NCBI GenBank assembly: GCA_903858275.1
Contig: CAIOIC010000074.1
Coordinates: forward strand, 1 to 32,438
Source: an uncultured Verrucomicrobia subdivision 3 bacterium
Lineage (GTDB): Bacteria > Verrucomicrobiota > Verrucomicrobiia > Limisphaerales > UBA11358
DNA: 32,438 nt
Direction: 5' to 3'
Part shown: in pieces, positions 9,180 to 17,750 of the stretch
Position numbering within the stretch: the first letter of the stretch is position 1
Layout: every line of letters begins with the position of its first letter
Translations under genes and position numbers: made by a program
The notes under the pieces: generated by a model
The model's database searches: none
Told to the model about the DNA's origin: nothing
The model's input: only the letters and a program-made list of their open reading frames with translations

Positions 9180-10019
9180 ATGTCCTATGCTGATACTCTA
9201 CCGAAGCAGCGCGGCTTCGGTGAAACAACCCGTCCCGACGTCTGGTGGCTTCAGCCGCTCGTCGTCTTTCTTGGTTTCTCTGCGTTTATCATCTATTCGA
9301 CTTGGGCCGCGTTCCAAGGTGTGAGTGACCTGAAGAACGGCACTTGCAGCTACTGGTTTGGCGGTAATGGCGCGAATTATCTTTCGCCCTTCTATTCGCC
9401 GGAGTTCTGGGGCACCTCGCCGCACGCCATCGGTAAACTGCCGTCGTGGTGGCCGAGTTGGGCGCCGTTTTCGCCGGCGTTCCTGATTCTGTGGATTCCG
9501 GCTGGCTTCCGGTTCACCTGCTATTATTACCGGGGTGCTTACTACAAGGCGTTCTGGGCGGATCCAATTAATTGTGCTGTGGGCGAACCCCGCAAAACTT
9601 ATCTGGGCGAACGCTTTTTCCCGCTCGTCATTCAAAACGTCCACCGTTACTTCTTTTATCTGGCGGTGTTGTTTATTGTTCTCCTTTCCTACGACGCCTG
9701 GCTGGGCATGTGGTTCACCGACGTGGCCGGCAAGGAACATTTCGGCATCGGCGTGGGCACGATTGTTCTGACGTTGAACGCGGTGTTCCTCGCAATGTAT
9801 ACCTTCGGCTGCCATTCGCTCCGCCACCTGATCGGCGGCTTCCTGGATTCCAAATCAAAAGCGCCTACCTGCGCCAAGGCTTACAATTGCGTCACCTGCC
9901 TGAACATCCGTCATATGATGTGGGCGTGGATCAGTCTGTTTTGGGTCGGTTTCACCGATGTCTATATCCGCCTCTGCGCGACGCACCATCTGACCGATTT
10001 TGTTTTCTTCAAATTCTAA
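9180..10019 (+). CDS. sdhC: Succinate dehydrogenase membrane anchor subunit, actinobacterial Sdh1-like
   Basis: 279 residues, about five hydrophobic helices, first gene of an sdhC-A-B operon; it would anchor SdhAB to the inner membrane and reduce quinone. It does not look like the b-type cytochrome SdhC/SdhD of E. coli. From memory of the family, its blocks match the single anchor of mycobacterial Sdh1: FRFTCYYYRGAYYKAFW (near 110), VIQNVHRYFFY (H155), MYTFGCHSLRHLIGG (C211, H212, H216) and CVTCLNIRHMMWAW (C237, C240, H245). A membrane-embedded Rieske-type cluster has been reported for the mycobacterial complex; whether this protein binds one is inference. Start: the frame opens at a GTG (9126), but the ATG at 9180 gives the normal N-terminus before WWLQPLVVFLGF. 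No strong ribosome-binding site. Confidence 0.82.
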   Translation: MSYADTLPKQRGFGETTRPDVWWLQPLVVFLGFSAFIIYSTWAAFQGVSDLKNGTCSYWFGGNGANYLSPFYSPEFWGTSPHAIGKLPSWWPSWAPFSPAFLILWIPAGFRFTCYYYRGAYYKAFWADPINCAVGEPRKTYLGERFFPLVIQNVHRYFFYLAVLFIVLLSYDAWLGMWFTDVAGKEHFGIGVGTIVLTLNAVFLAMYTFGCHSLRHLIGGFLDSKSKAPTCAKAYNCVTCLNIRHMMWAWISLFWVGFTDVYIRLCATHHLTDFVFFKF

Positions 10020-10040
10020 ACCCCGAACCGAAAGATTATT

Positions 10041-11864
10041 GTGGCTACCAATTTTGAAACTCACGAATTCGACGTGCTGGTCATCGGCGCCGGTGGTGCA
10101 GGCTTGCGCGCGGCGATTGAGGCGTCGGCCACCGGCGTCAAAGTCGGCCTCATCTGCAAATCCCTCCTCGGCAAGGCGCACACCGTCATGGCCGAAGGCG
10201 GCATGGCCGCAGCGATGGGTAACGTGGACGATCGCGACAACTGGAAGGTGCACTTTGCCGACACGATGCGCGGCGGCCAATACGTCAACAACTGGCGCAT
10301 GGCCGAACTGCACGCGAAGGAAGCGCCGGCGCGCGTTCACGAACTCGAAGCGTGGGGCGCAGTGTTCGATCGCACCAAGGAAGGCAAAATTTCCCAGCGC
10401 AATTTCGGCGGCCATCGTTACCCGCGCCTTGCTCACGTCGGCGACCGCACGGGGTTGGAGATGATTCGCACTTTGCAGGATCACGGCATCCATCAGGGGA
10501 TTACCGTATTCATGGAATACACCGTGGTTTCCTTGCTCAAGGATGCCGGACGTGTCGTCGGCGTGTTCGGGTATGACCGCGAACGCGGCCGTTTTCGGGT
10601 TTTCAAAGCGAAGGCTACGGTATTGGCTACTGGCGGTTTGGGCCGTGCGTATAGCGTGACCAGCAATTCCTGGGAAGGCACCGGCGACGGCGTCTCCCTC
10701 GCGTTTCATGCGGGCGCCGAACTGCTCGACATGGAGTTCATCCAATTTCACCCCACCGGCATGATCTGGCCGCCGAGCGTGCGCGGCATTCTTGTCACCG
10801 AGAGCGTGCGCGGCGAAGGCGGCGTGTTGCGCAACAAGGACGGCAAGCGCTTCATGTATGACGACATCCCGGACAATTACAAGTCGCAGACCTCAACTGA
10901 CCCGGAGGAAGGCTGGCGCTACACGCAGAATGACAAGAATGCGAAACGTCCGCCGGAGCTATTGACCCGCGACCACGTGGCCCGCTGCATCAATCGCGAA
11001 GTGAAGGCCGGTCGCGGCAGCCCGCACGGCGGCGTGTTTCTAGACATCTCGTGGATCAAGGAAAAGATTCCGAACTCTGCCGAGCACATCAAAAAGAAAC
11101 TGCCCTCGATGTATCACCAGTTCATGCAACTGGCGAACCTCGACATCACCAAGGAACCGATGGAAATCGGTCCGACCACGCATTACGCGATGGGCGGCAT
11201 CCGGGTGGACGGCGAGACGCAGGCCACGAACATCCCCGGCCTCTACGCCGCTGGCGAATGTGCTGCGGGCCTGCATGGCGCCAACCGGCTCGGCGGCAAT
11301 TCGCTGTCCGACCTGATTGTCTTTGGCAAGCGCGCCGGCGAATACGCCGCGAAATACGCCAAGGAAACTTCTGTCGTCTCGGTCAGCGACGCCGAGATTG
11401 AGGCCGCTTACAAAGAAGCCACCGCGCCGTTTGAACGCGCCGCCGGCGGCAGCACCGAAGGACCGTATCAGGTGCAATACGACCTGCAGAACATGATGCA
11501 GAAGAACGTCGGCATCGTCCGTCTGCAAAACGAAATGGAAGAGGCCATTGACGGCATCCAGAAACTCAAGGCCCGCGCCGACAAGGTTGCCGTGCAGGGC
11601 CACTGCGAATACAACCCCGGCTGGCACACGGCCATTGACCTCAAGCATCTGCTCACCGTTTCCGAGGCCATCACGCTCTGCGCGCTGGAGCGCAAGGAAA
11701 GCCGCGGCGGCCACTTCCGCGAGGATTTCCCGGACAAGAGCCCCGAGGCGGCGAAATACAACAACGTCGTTTCCAAGGCGACGGACGGTTCCATGAAATT
11801 GCGGCGGGAAGCGATTCCGCCGATGCGGGAAGATTTGAAACAAGTCATCGAGGAGATGAAATGA
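10041..11864 (+). CDS. sdhA: Succinate dehydrogenase flavoprotein subunit
   Basis: Oxidises succinate to fumarate on FAD, at the cytoplasmic face of the inner membrane. 607 residues with a GTG start. The N-terminal Rossmann motif DVLVIGAGGAGLRAA binds FAD, and H47 in GKAHTVMAEGG is at the position of the covalent FAD histidine. Substrate and active-site blocks: FGGHRYPRLAHVGDRTG, FIQFHPTGMIWP, TESVRGEGGVLRN, MGGIRVDGE and AGECAAGLHGANRLGGNSL. A C-terminal helical domain ends near the stop, which overlaps the sdhB ATG (ATGA). The sequence cannot separate succinate dehydrogenase from fumarate reductase direction, but an Sdh1-type anchor favours succinate oxidation. Confidence 0.95.
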   Translation: MATNFETHEFDVLVIGAGGAGLRAAIEASATGVKVGLICKSLLGKAHTVMAEGGMAAAMGNVDDRDNWKVHFADTMRGGQYVNNWRMAELHAKEAPARVHELEAWGAVFDRTKEGKISQRNFGGHRYPRLAHVGDRTGLEMIRTLQDHGIHQGITVFMEYTVVSLLKDAGRVVGVFGYDRERGRFRVFKAKATVLATGGLGRAYSVTSNSWEGTGDGVSLAFHAGAELLDMEFIQFHPTGMIWPPSVRGILVTESVRGEGGVLRNKDGKRFMYDDIPDNYKSQTSTDPEEGWRYTQNDKNAKRPPELLTRDHVARCINREVKAGRGSPHGGVFLDISWIKEKIPNSAEHIKKKLPSMYHQFMQLANLDITKEPMEIGPTTHYAMGGIRVDGETQATNIPGLYAAGECAAGLHGANRLGGNSLSDLIVFGKRAGEYAAKYAKETSVVSVSDAEIEAAYKEATAPFERAAGGSTEGPYQVQYDLQNMMQKNVGIVRLQNEMEEAIDGIQKLKARADKVAVQGHCEYNPGWHTAIDLKHLLTVSEAITLCALERKESRGGHFREDFPDKSPEAAKYNNVVSKATDGSMKLRREAIPPMREDLKQVIEEMK

Positions 11865-12613
11865 ACAACAAGCAAGTAACTTTTAGAATCTGGCGCGGCG
11901 ATGCGACCGGCGGCAAGTTCGTGGATTACACCACGGAGATCACCGAGGGCCTCGTGGTCCTGGATGTCGTCCATAAAATCCAGGCGCAGCAGGCGAACGA
12001 TTTGGCTGTGCGCTGGAATTGCAAGGCCGGCAAGTGCGGCTCCTGTTCCGCCGAAGTCAACGGCATGCCCAAGCTCATGTGCATGACGCGCATGGACACG
12101 CTCGACCTCAGCAAGCCCATCACCATCGAGCCGATGCGCGCTTTCCCCCTAGTTCGCGATCTGGCGACGGATGTTTCGTGGAATTTCCGCGTCAAAACCA
12201 AGATCAAGAAGTTCAACCCGCGCAAACCCGACTGCGCTGACGGCACCTGGCGGATGCAGCAGGAAGATGTGGATCGCGTGCAGGAATTCCGCAAGTGCAT
12301 CGAATGTTTTCTGTGTCAGGACGTTTGCCATGTCACCCGCGACCATCATCTGCACGACAAGTTCATTGGCCCGCGTTTCTTTGTCTACACGGCGGCGTTG
12401 GAGATGCACCCGCTCGACACCGAAGATCGTCTGGCAGAACTCAAGGAAGCCCATGGCATTGGCTACTGCAACATCACCAAATGCTGCACGAAAGTCTGCC
12501 CCGAGCACATCACCATCACCGACAACGCCATCATTCCGCTCAAGGAACGTGTCGTGGACGAATTCTATGATCCGTTCGCTTGGCTCTGGAAAAAGATCCG
12601 CCCGCAAGGGTGA
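11861..12613 (+). CDS. sdhB: Succinate dehydrogenase iron-sulfur subunit
   Basis: Carries electrons from SdhA flavin to the membrane anchor through three clusters. 250 residues. The N-terminal ferredoxin domain has C54, C59, C62 and C74 (CKAGKCGSC plus a later Cys) for [2Fe-2S]. The C-terminal domain has CIECFLCQDVC (C146, C149, C152, C156) and CNITKCCTKVCPEH, which together supply the [4Fe-4S] and [3Fe-4S] ligands. Starts four bases inside sdhA, ends just before a strong terminator, so it closes the sdhCAB operon. Confidence 0.96.
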   Translation: MNNKQVTFRIWRGDATGGKFVDYTTEITEGLVVLDVVHKIQAQQANDLAVRWNCKAGKCGSCSAEVNGMPKLMCMTRMDTLDLSKPITIEPMRAFPLVRDLATDVSWNFRVKTKIKKFNPRKPDCADGTWRMQQEDVDRVQEFRKCIECFLCQDVCHVTRDHHLHDKFIGPRFFVYTAALEMHPLDTEDRLAELKEAHGIGYCNITKCCTKVCPEHITITDNAIIPLKERVVDEFYDPFAWLWKKIRPQG

Positions 12614-12632
12614 AAACCCTTTCCACCAAATC

Positions 12633-12660
12633 AACCCACGGCCCGTGCCGTGGGTTTTGT
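12633..12660 (+). terminator. Rho-independent terminator of sdhCAB
   Basis: Ten-base perfect stem (12633-12642 with 12647-12656) around a CCGT loop, ending in a short T-rich tail, 20 bases after the sdhB stop. Confidence 0.85.
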
Positions 12661-12673
12661 ATTGCTGCGAATG

Positions 12674-12710
12674 GCTAACAGACATGACACGGGGCATCAT
12701 GTCTGTTAGC
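12674..12710. repeat. 14-bp perfect inverted repeat, possible operator
   Basis: GCTAACAGACATGA (12674-12687) is repeated exactly in reverse complement at 12697-12710, with a nine-base spacer CACGGGGCA. There is no T-tract on either side, and the sdh terminator already lies upstream, so a binding site or RNA hairpin ahead of the deacetylase gene is more likely than a terminator. Confidence 0.7.
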
Positions 12711-12789
12711 GTGTGGGCTCTCATCTACCCCAAGCAAAATGCGGCTGTGCCATCCCAACTTGACGATGCCCGTCCGACGCCCCGACACC

Positions 12790-14026
12790 ATGAAGGAATT
12801 CCTCCGGCTGGCGCGGTTGTTTCTGTTTCTGGCAATGGCCCCCGCGCTTCCGGCCCAGAATCCCGCCAAGGTCGTAATCATCAAGGCGGATGATTATAAG
12901 AGCTTTGCGGTGGGATGGACCAATTTCCTCCAAGTCAACCGCGTTCTCGGCGTCAAGGCGGGCATCGGGGTCATTTGCACCAACATGGCGGGTAATACCA
13001 ACATCGCGCAGTGGATGCAGGCGCAGGAGAAGTTGGGCGACGTGGAATTCTGGGATCATGGCTGGGACCATACCCAATGGACGAATACCGGCGGTCTGCT
13101 TGTCTCGGAATTCAAGGATTCCGGTTTGCCCTTTATGCAGTCGCACCTCGAGCTCGCCCAAAACGCCTTGTCCAATGCCCTTGGCCATGCGGTCAGTGTC
13201 TTTGGCTCCGGCTACAATGGCTTTGACACCAACACCGCCGCCGCCCTCAACGCCACGCCCGCCATGCGGTTGCTCTTTGCCTCCAGCCCGACGACCGCCA
13301 AGTTGTATCTGGTTCCCCGTGTGGCGGCCGTGAAAATCATCAGCGAACTCGCAACCGGCCAACCAAGCTTCACCAATTTCATCGCCCTCTATCCGAGCGG
13401 GCCAACGGGACCGGTGGCGTTGCAATTCCACCCGCTGGGTTTCGGCGCGGCGGGATTGTTGGAATATCAGAAAATCATCCAGTTTCTTCAGTCCAATAGC
13501 TATTCCATTCTGTTGCCGGCAGAATACATCGCCGCCTTGCCTTTCGTCACCAATTCACCGGCCAGCCAGTCCGTTCGCGTGGGGAGCAATGTTACGTTTA
13601 CCGTCGGTGGCACGGGTGCAGCCACGTTGGCGTATCAATGGCTGTTCAACGGGGTCAAGCGGACCGGTGCCATCGCCGCGACGCTGACCCTGACCAACGT
13701 TCAAACCACGAATGCTGGGAATTTTGCCGTCGTCATCACCAACGCTTTCGGGAGCGTCACCAGCAGCCCGGCGATGTTGACCGTGACCAATCCCCCCTCT
13801 GGCTTTGACGTTCACCGGCACCAACGGCGCGGCGGGTTTTGGCGGCGGTCCGTTCAGCTTTTGGATCACCGGCCCGCCGGGTTCCAACGTGGTAATCGCC
13901 GCCAGCACCGATTTGCAGACATGGATTCCCCTGACCACGAATCCGCTGGGAGCCGGCTTCACTTTCACCGATGCGCTTGCCACCAATTATCTCCGTCGCT
14001 TCTACCGGGCCACGTTGCAACCGTGA
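12790..14026 (+). CDS. Secreted NodB-like polysaccharide deacetylase with Ig-like domain, frameshifted near the C-terminus
   Basis: The ATG at 12790 gives a clean signal peptide (MKEFLRLARLFLFLAMAPALPA); an upstream ATG at 12739 would bury it. The catalytic part has VVIIKADDY (D34, D35) and FWDHGWDH (H90, H94), the Asp and HxxxH metal ligands of NodB-type deacetylases, which remove N- or O-acetyl groups from polysaccharides. Residues from about 255 (FVTNSPASQSVRVGSNVTFTV) form an Ig-like fold ending LTVTNPP. At a C6 run (13792-13797) the frame breaks: read on, the main frame runs to 14073 as nonsense, whereas the +1 frame gives LTFTGTNGAAGFGGG and ASTDLQTW ... LRRFYRATLQP to a stop at 14026, a normal tail. 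One C fewer restores the frame. The fold call is moderate; the frameshift is plain. Confidence 0.72.
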
Positions 14027-14211
14027 AATCTATCCCTGCGCGTCAATTTAGCGGTGGCTCCATTCGCGGTTAAATGTGTCCGGCGGGCAGATTCATTGTC
14101 GCTTTCAGCCAGTTTTGAAATTGCAAAAATGTATTTTCTTTAATCATTGTTGCAAAACTAATCTGGCGAAACGCATCGGTTCTCTATTATGATGCGAACC
14201 ATCACCATTTT

Positions 14212-15471
14212 ATGAACCAATATCTCCCACTCGGCAAATTTTCCTTCGGCATGGGCGACCGTTTCGGTCATCAAGGCAAGGCGCAATTGCAGGCCTGTGT
14301 CAAAGCGACCACCCTCGGTGCGGAATTCATCCCGGTCTGGAACAAATCCAACCGCGAACACACGTTCATCGGCACCGAGCCGGCCAGCCTCCGCGCCGAG
14401 GCCAATGCCGCTGTGCAGGCGCTCGGCTGGAAGAAGCCGTATCATGTGGACGCCGACCATATTCGCCTCGAAACCGTGGACCGTTTCATCGCGCCGTCGG
14501 ATTTCTTCACAATTGACGTGGCGGACAGCATCGCCAAGCCCGCTGCCGCCGCCGATGTGAAGGCGTTTGTGGATCGTCATCCGGAACTCGCCGGCAAGGT
14601 TTCCATTCCGCACATTGGTCGTCCGTTTGAGATCACCCATGCGGAAGTCGAACGCGTGGCGAACAAGTTTTTGCTCGCGGTGCAGGATGCCGGAAAGATC
14701 TACCGCCACATCGTGGCCGCGAAGGGCGCGAAAAACTTCATCACCGAAGTCTCGATGGATGAAACCGACAGCCCGCAGACTCCGCCGGAATTGCTCATCA
14801 TCCTCGCCGCGCTGGCGGATGAAAAAATTCCGCTCCAGACCATTGCGCCGAAGTTCACCGGTCGTTTCAACAAGGGCGTGGATTACGTCGGCGACGTGAA
14901 GCAGTTCGAGCAGGAGTTCAACGACGACCTCGCGGTCATCGCGTTCGCCATCCAGAAATACGGCCTGCCGTCATCGCTCAAGTTGAGCGTGCATTCCGGC
15001 AGCGACAAGTTTTCCATCTACGAGCCGATGCGCAAGGCACTCAAGAAATTCAATGCGGGCGTCCATATCAAAACCGCCGGCACGACCTGGCTGGAGGAAC
15101 TCATCGGCCTCGCGGAAGCAGGCGGCGATGGATTGGAGATCGCCAAAGAGATTTACGCCTATGCCATGGATCACGTGGACGAGTTTTGTGCGCCGTATGC
15201 CAGCGTCATTGACATTGATAAGGCGAAATTGCCGCCGGCGGCGGTTGTGAATGGCTGGACTTCCAAGCAGTTCACCGATGCACTGCGGCACGACCAGAAG
15301 AATCCGGCCTTCAATCCGAGTTTCCGCCAGTTGCTGCACGTCAGCTTCAAGGTCGCTGCCAAGAAGGGCGACCGCTACCTCAACGCGTTAAAAAAACACG
15401 AGGCAATTATTGCGAAAAACGTGACGGAAAATCTGTTTGAGCGGCACATGAAGCCGCTGTTGCTGGGTTGA
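14212..15471 (+). CDS. uxaE: Tagaturonate/fructuronate epimerase family protein (UxaE)
   Basis: UxaE interconverts D-tagaturonate and D-fructuronate, joining galacturonate (pectin) breakdown to the glucuronate branch, in the cytoplasm. 419 residues, in family range. Recognised by GMGDRFGHQGKAQL near residue 13, FIPVWNKSNREHTFIG, YHVDADHIRLETVDRF, DFFTIDVADSI, and ISPxH-like IPHIGRPFEITH, with conserved metal-type Asp/His residues. No other uronate genes are adjacent, so it probably works with genes elsewhere. No clear ribosome-binding site; the 185-base gap upstream is AT-rich and likely holds its promoter. Family assignment is good; epimerase activity is by homology recalled from the Thermotoga enzyme. 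Confidence 0.82.
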   Translation: MNQYLPLGKFSFGMGDRFGHQGKAQLQACVKATTLGAEFIPVWNKSNREHTFIGTEPASLRAEANAAVQALGWKKPYHVDADHIRLETVDRFIAPSDFFTIDVADSIAKPAAAADVKAFVDRHPELAGKVSIPHIGRPFEITHAEVERVANKFLLAVQDAGKIYRHIVAAKGAKNFITEVSMDETDSPQTPPELLIILAALADEKIPLQTIAPKFTGRFNKGVDYVGDVKQFEQEFNDDLAVIAFAIQKYGLPSSLKLSVHSGSDKFSIYEPMRKALKKFNAGVHIKTAGTTWLEELIGLAEAGGDGLEIAKEIYAYAMDHVDEFCAPYASVIDIDKAKLPPAAVVNGWTSKQFTDALRHDQKNPAFNPSFRQLLHVSFKVAAKKGDRYLNALKKHEAIIAKNVTENLFERHMKPLLLG

Positions 15472-15527
15472 TGATTCCGCCAAACGGCGGGATTATTTCA
15501 CCGACCCCAATGGTCGGCGCCAAGGGT

Positions 15528-16244
15528 TTAAGGCTTGGAAGCTGAAGCGGCCTTCCACTCTTTTTCCATCACCGGCCGCAAAACCAAAGTCATCCGGCGG
15601 TAGGCCTCATCTGTGAGGTGGAGATTGTCCGACACATAGCATTCGGCCACCGGCGCTCCATCAGCAGCTTCCAACGCCGGATTCACATCCACGTAAATGA
15701 CACCGGGGAAGGAGCCGGCCAGCTTGGCCAAGTCCTTGTTCACCTCGTCCACCTTGGGCAACAATCCTGCGGTCCGTTTCTGCGGCGCGCGAATCACGGA
15801 AACCAGCAGAATGCGGGCTTGCGGCAGCGCGGTGCGCGTTCGCTCCACCCACTCCTTGGTGTTCTGCCGGATGGCTTCGGGCGTTTTCTTCCCATTGATA
15901 TCGTTGCTGCCGCAATACCAGACGACGAGCGCGGCGCGGGAAGAAGGAACGATCTGGTCAAAGAAGTATAATTGGTCTTCCGTTCGGGAACCGCCGAAGG
16001 CCCGATTCCGCACCGGCAGCGGAGCGAGATCCTGGACGCAGTTCGTCCACTTGCGAAAAATGCTGCTGCCCACCATCAGGATTCCTCCGGGGGCCGGGGC
16101 GGGTGCGGCGGCGAGCTTGGCCACCTCGGCGGCATACTTGTGAACCGGTGAAGAACTTTTCTCAACCCCGTGAGTCAGACAACCGGCCGAAAGTATGACG
16201 GCAAAAATTGCAGCATATTTGCTGACGCAATGTTTTAGGCGCAT
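15528..16244 (-). CDS. SGNH/GDSL-family hydrolase lipoprotein
   Basis: 238 residues with a lipoprotein signal: hydrophobic N-terminus and lipobox LSAGC with Cys22. SGNH blocks follow in order: ILMVGSSIF (block I, nucleophile in GSS near 61), NRAFGGSRTEDQ (block II Gly), VWYCGSNDIN (block III, N114) and SDNLHLTDEAY (block V, Asp and His). Such enzymes are esterases, often removing acetyl groups from carbohydrates, here anchored in the periplasm. It is 71 bases downstream of the TolC-like gene on the same strand and may be co-transcribed, but a functional link is not evident. Substrate unknown. Confidence 0.85.
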   Translation of the reverse strand: MRLKHCVSKYAAIFAVILSAGCLTHGVEKSSSPVHKYAAEVAKLAAAPAPAPGGILMVGSSIFRKWTNCVQDLAPLPVRNRAFGGSRTEDQLYFFDQIVPSSRAALVVWYCGSNDINGKKTPEAIRQNTKEWVERTRTALPQARILLVSVIRAPQKRTAGLLPKVDEVNKDLAKLAGSFPGVIYVDVNPALEAADGAPVAECYVSDNLHLTDEAYRRMTLVLRPVMEKEWKAASASKP

Positions 16245-16315
16245 AAAATGAAATTTGAAGTCAGGCTGTTTTCAGATTCCAGTTTGCGCAGAAGCAAAAA
16301 GTTGTCCAGCGCCTT

Positions 16316-17653
16316 TTATTTCACCGGTGCCAGATCCGCGCCGATGGCGCGTTCCAGCCGGGCGCGGGCGGCGGCGTAATCATGCTGCGCCGTGATTTGG
16401 GTGGTGCGGGCCTGCGTCAGCGCGGTCTCCGCATTCAGCACGTCGAGCTGCGTGGCAGCCCCGGCGGCGGCGCGGGCATTCGCTTCGCGCAAGGCTTCGT
16501 CGGCCTGCTCCTGCACCTTCTGTTGCGAATCCAAAGTTTCGCGGGCCTGGATGAAATCAGAATACGCCGTGCGCACGGCAAGTTCGATCTGCCGGGATTG
16601 GTCGTCCAGTTCGGTCCGGGATTTTTCGAAAAGCGCCTTGGCCTGTTTAACTTTGCCGTAGGTGAGCGCCCCGTCAAAAATGCTCCACGTCAATTGCGCG
16701 CCGGCATTCCAGCCGTGGATGTCGTGGTTCAATTCCACCGGCGGCGTGAACTTGGAATTAAACCAGTCGTAACCGGCGAAAACGGAAACCGTCGGCTGGT
16801 AACCGGACTTGGCGCTAACGATGTTGAGTTTCTGCAGCTCGATGTTTTTCCGCGCCACGGTCAGTTCCGTCCGGCGGGCGAGCGCCTGCTGGATGGCTTC
16901 GGGCAGATTTACAGCAAACGGCGAGGTGTCGAGCGTGCTGGTGAGGTTGAGCGGAATGTCCTCCCAGATTTCGCGCGGCAGATTATAGCCGAGCTGGTTG
17001 GCCAGGGTGTTTTTGGCGATGCGATGATTGTTTTTCGCCCGGATCAAGGCGGGCCGCTCATTGGCCACCGCCACCTCCGCGCGCAGCACATTGAAATGCG
17101 GCACGGTGCCGGCGTCAAACCGGTGCTGCTGGTCTTCCAGTTCTTTCTGCAACAACTTCACCGATGCTTCGCGCACGGCAATCTGCTGGGCTGCCAGGAG
17201 CGCGCCGTAATACGACAGCCGCACGCTCAATAGCGTGTCTGCAACGACGGTCTGGTAAATCGCCAAAGCCTGCTGCTTCGTCGCGTCGGCCGCGCGGATG
17301 GCGGCGAGCATTTTCCCGCCCATGTAAATGTTCTGCACGATCTGCACCCCGGCGTTCCAGTTCTGCTGCGGCTGCGAAAAGAATGGGTTGTTTTCGACCG
17401 CGTTCGGATCGGTGGCCTTGTATTGGCCCGCGGCCTGCACCTGCGGCAGCGCCACCGCGCGCGTTTGCACCACCAAGCCATGCGCGGCTTCGAGGTCGTT
17501 CTTGGCCTTGAGAATCGCGGCGTTTTGCGCCAGCGCGGTGTTCAGTGCGTCGGTCAGCGACAAGGGGCGCGTCAGCCACGACGAATTATTGTCCGCGGCG
17601 ATGACCGCGAAAGCGAAGCCAAGCAGCAGCGAAAGCAGCGTCAGTTTTTTCAT
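16316..17653 (-). CDS. TolC-family outer-membrane efflux channel
   Basis: 445 residues from the ATG at 17653, which starts a signal peptide MKKLTLLSLLLGFAFAVIA; the frame is open further up, but that would bury the signal. The mature part has two repeated coiled-coil blocks typical of OEP/TolC proteins: ALNTALAQNAAILKAKNDLE, QNIYMGGK, LSVRLSYYGALLAAQ, RFDAGTVPHFNVLRAEV, then the second repeat with AVRTAYSDFIQARETLDS and ATQLDVLNAETALTQA. It forms the outer-membrane exit duct. It diverges from a membrane-fusion protein, ATPase and permease, so the four genes likely make one tripartite exporter. Confidence 0.9.
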   Translation of the reverse strand: MKKLTLLSLLLGFAFAVIAADNNSSWLTRPLSLTDALNTALAQNAAILKAKNDLEAAHGLVVQTRAVALPQVQAAGQYKATDPNAVENNPFFSQPQQNWNAGVQIVQNIYMGGKMLAAIRAADATKQQALAIYQTVVADTLLSVRLSYYGALLAAQQIAVREASVKLLQKELEDQQHRFDAGTVPHFNVLRAEVAVANERPALIRAKNNHRIAKNTLANQLGYNLPREIWEDIPLNLTSTLDTSPFAVNLPEAIQQALARRTELTVARKNIELQKLNIVSAKSGYQPTVSVFAGYDWFNSKFTPPVELNHDIHGWNAGAQLTWSIFDGALTYGKVKQAKALFEKSRTELDDQSRQIELAVRTAYSDFIQARETLDSQQKVQEQADEALREANARAAAGAATQLDVLNAETALTQARTTQITAQHDYAAARARLERAIGADLAPVK

Positions 17654-17666
17654 ACAGCGTCGCCAT

Positions 17667-17682
17667 CCTACCATTCGGTAGG
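17667..17682. promoter_or_regulatory. Operator-like palindrome between the divergent exporter genes
   Basis: CCTACC-ATTC-GGTAGG has perfect 6-bp arms around a 4-base centre. It lies 14 bases upstream of the TolC-like ATG and 68 bases upstream of the fusion-protein ATG, a good place for a TetR-like repressor to control both. No regulator gene is present in the window. Confidence 0.5.
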
Positions 17683-17750
17683 TTAAAAGTCGAATGAATC
17701 GTTTCGCTCGTATAAATGCCACCGGCGTGCTATTATCGGCTCAAGTTCGC

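Noticed and set aside
15477..15517. Small hairpins (CCGCC/GGCGG and CCGACC/GGTCGG) between uxaE and the SGNH gene
   Set aside because: Stems are only 5-6 bp and lack proper T-tracts; too weak to call a terminator though the genes converge.
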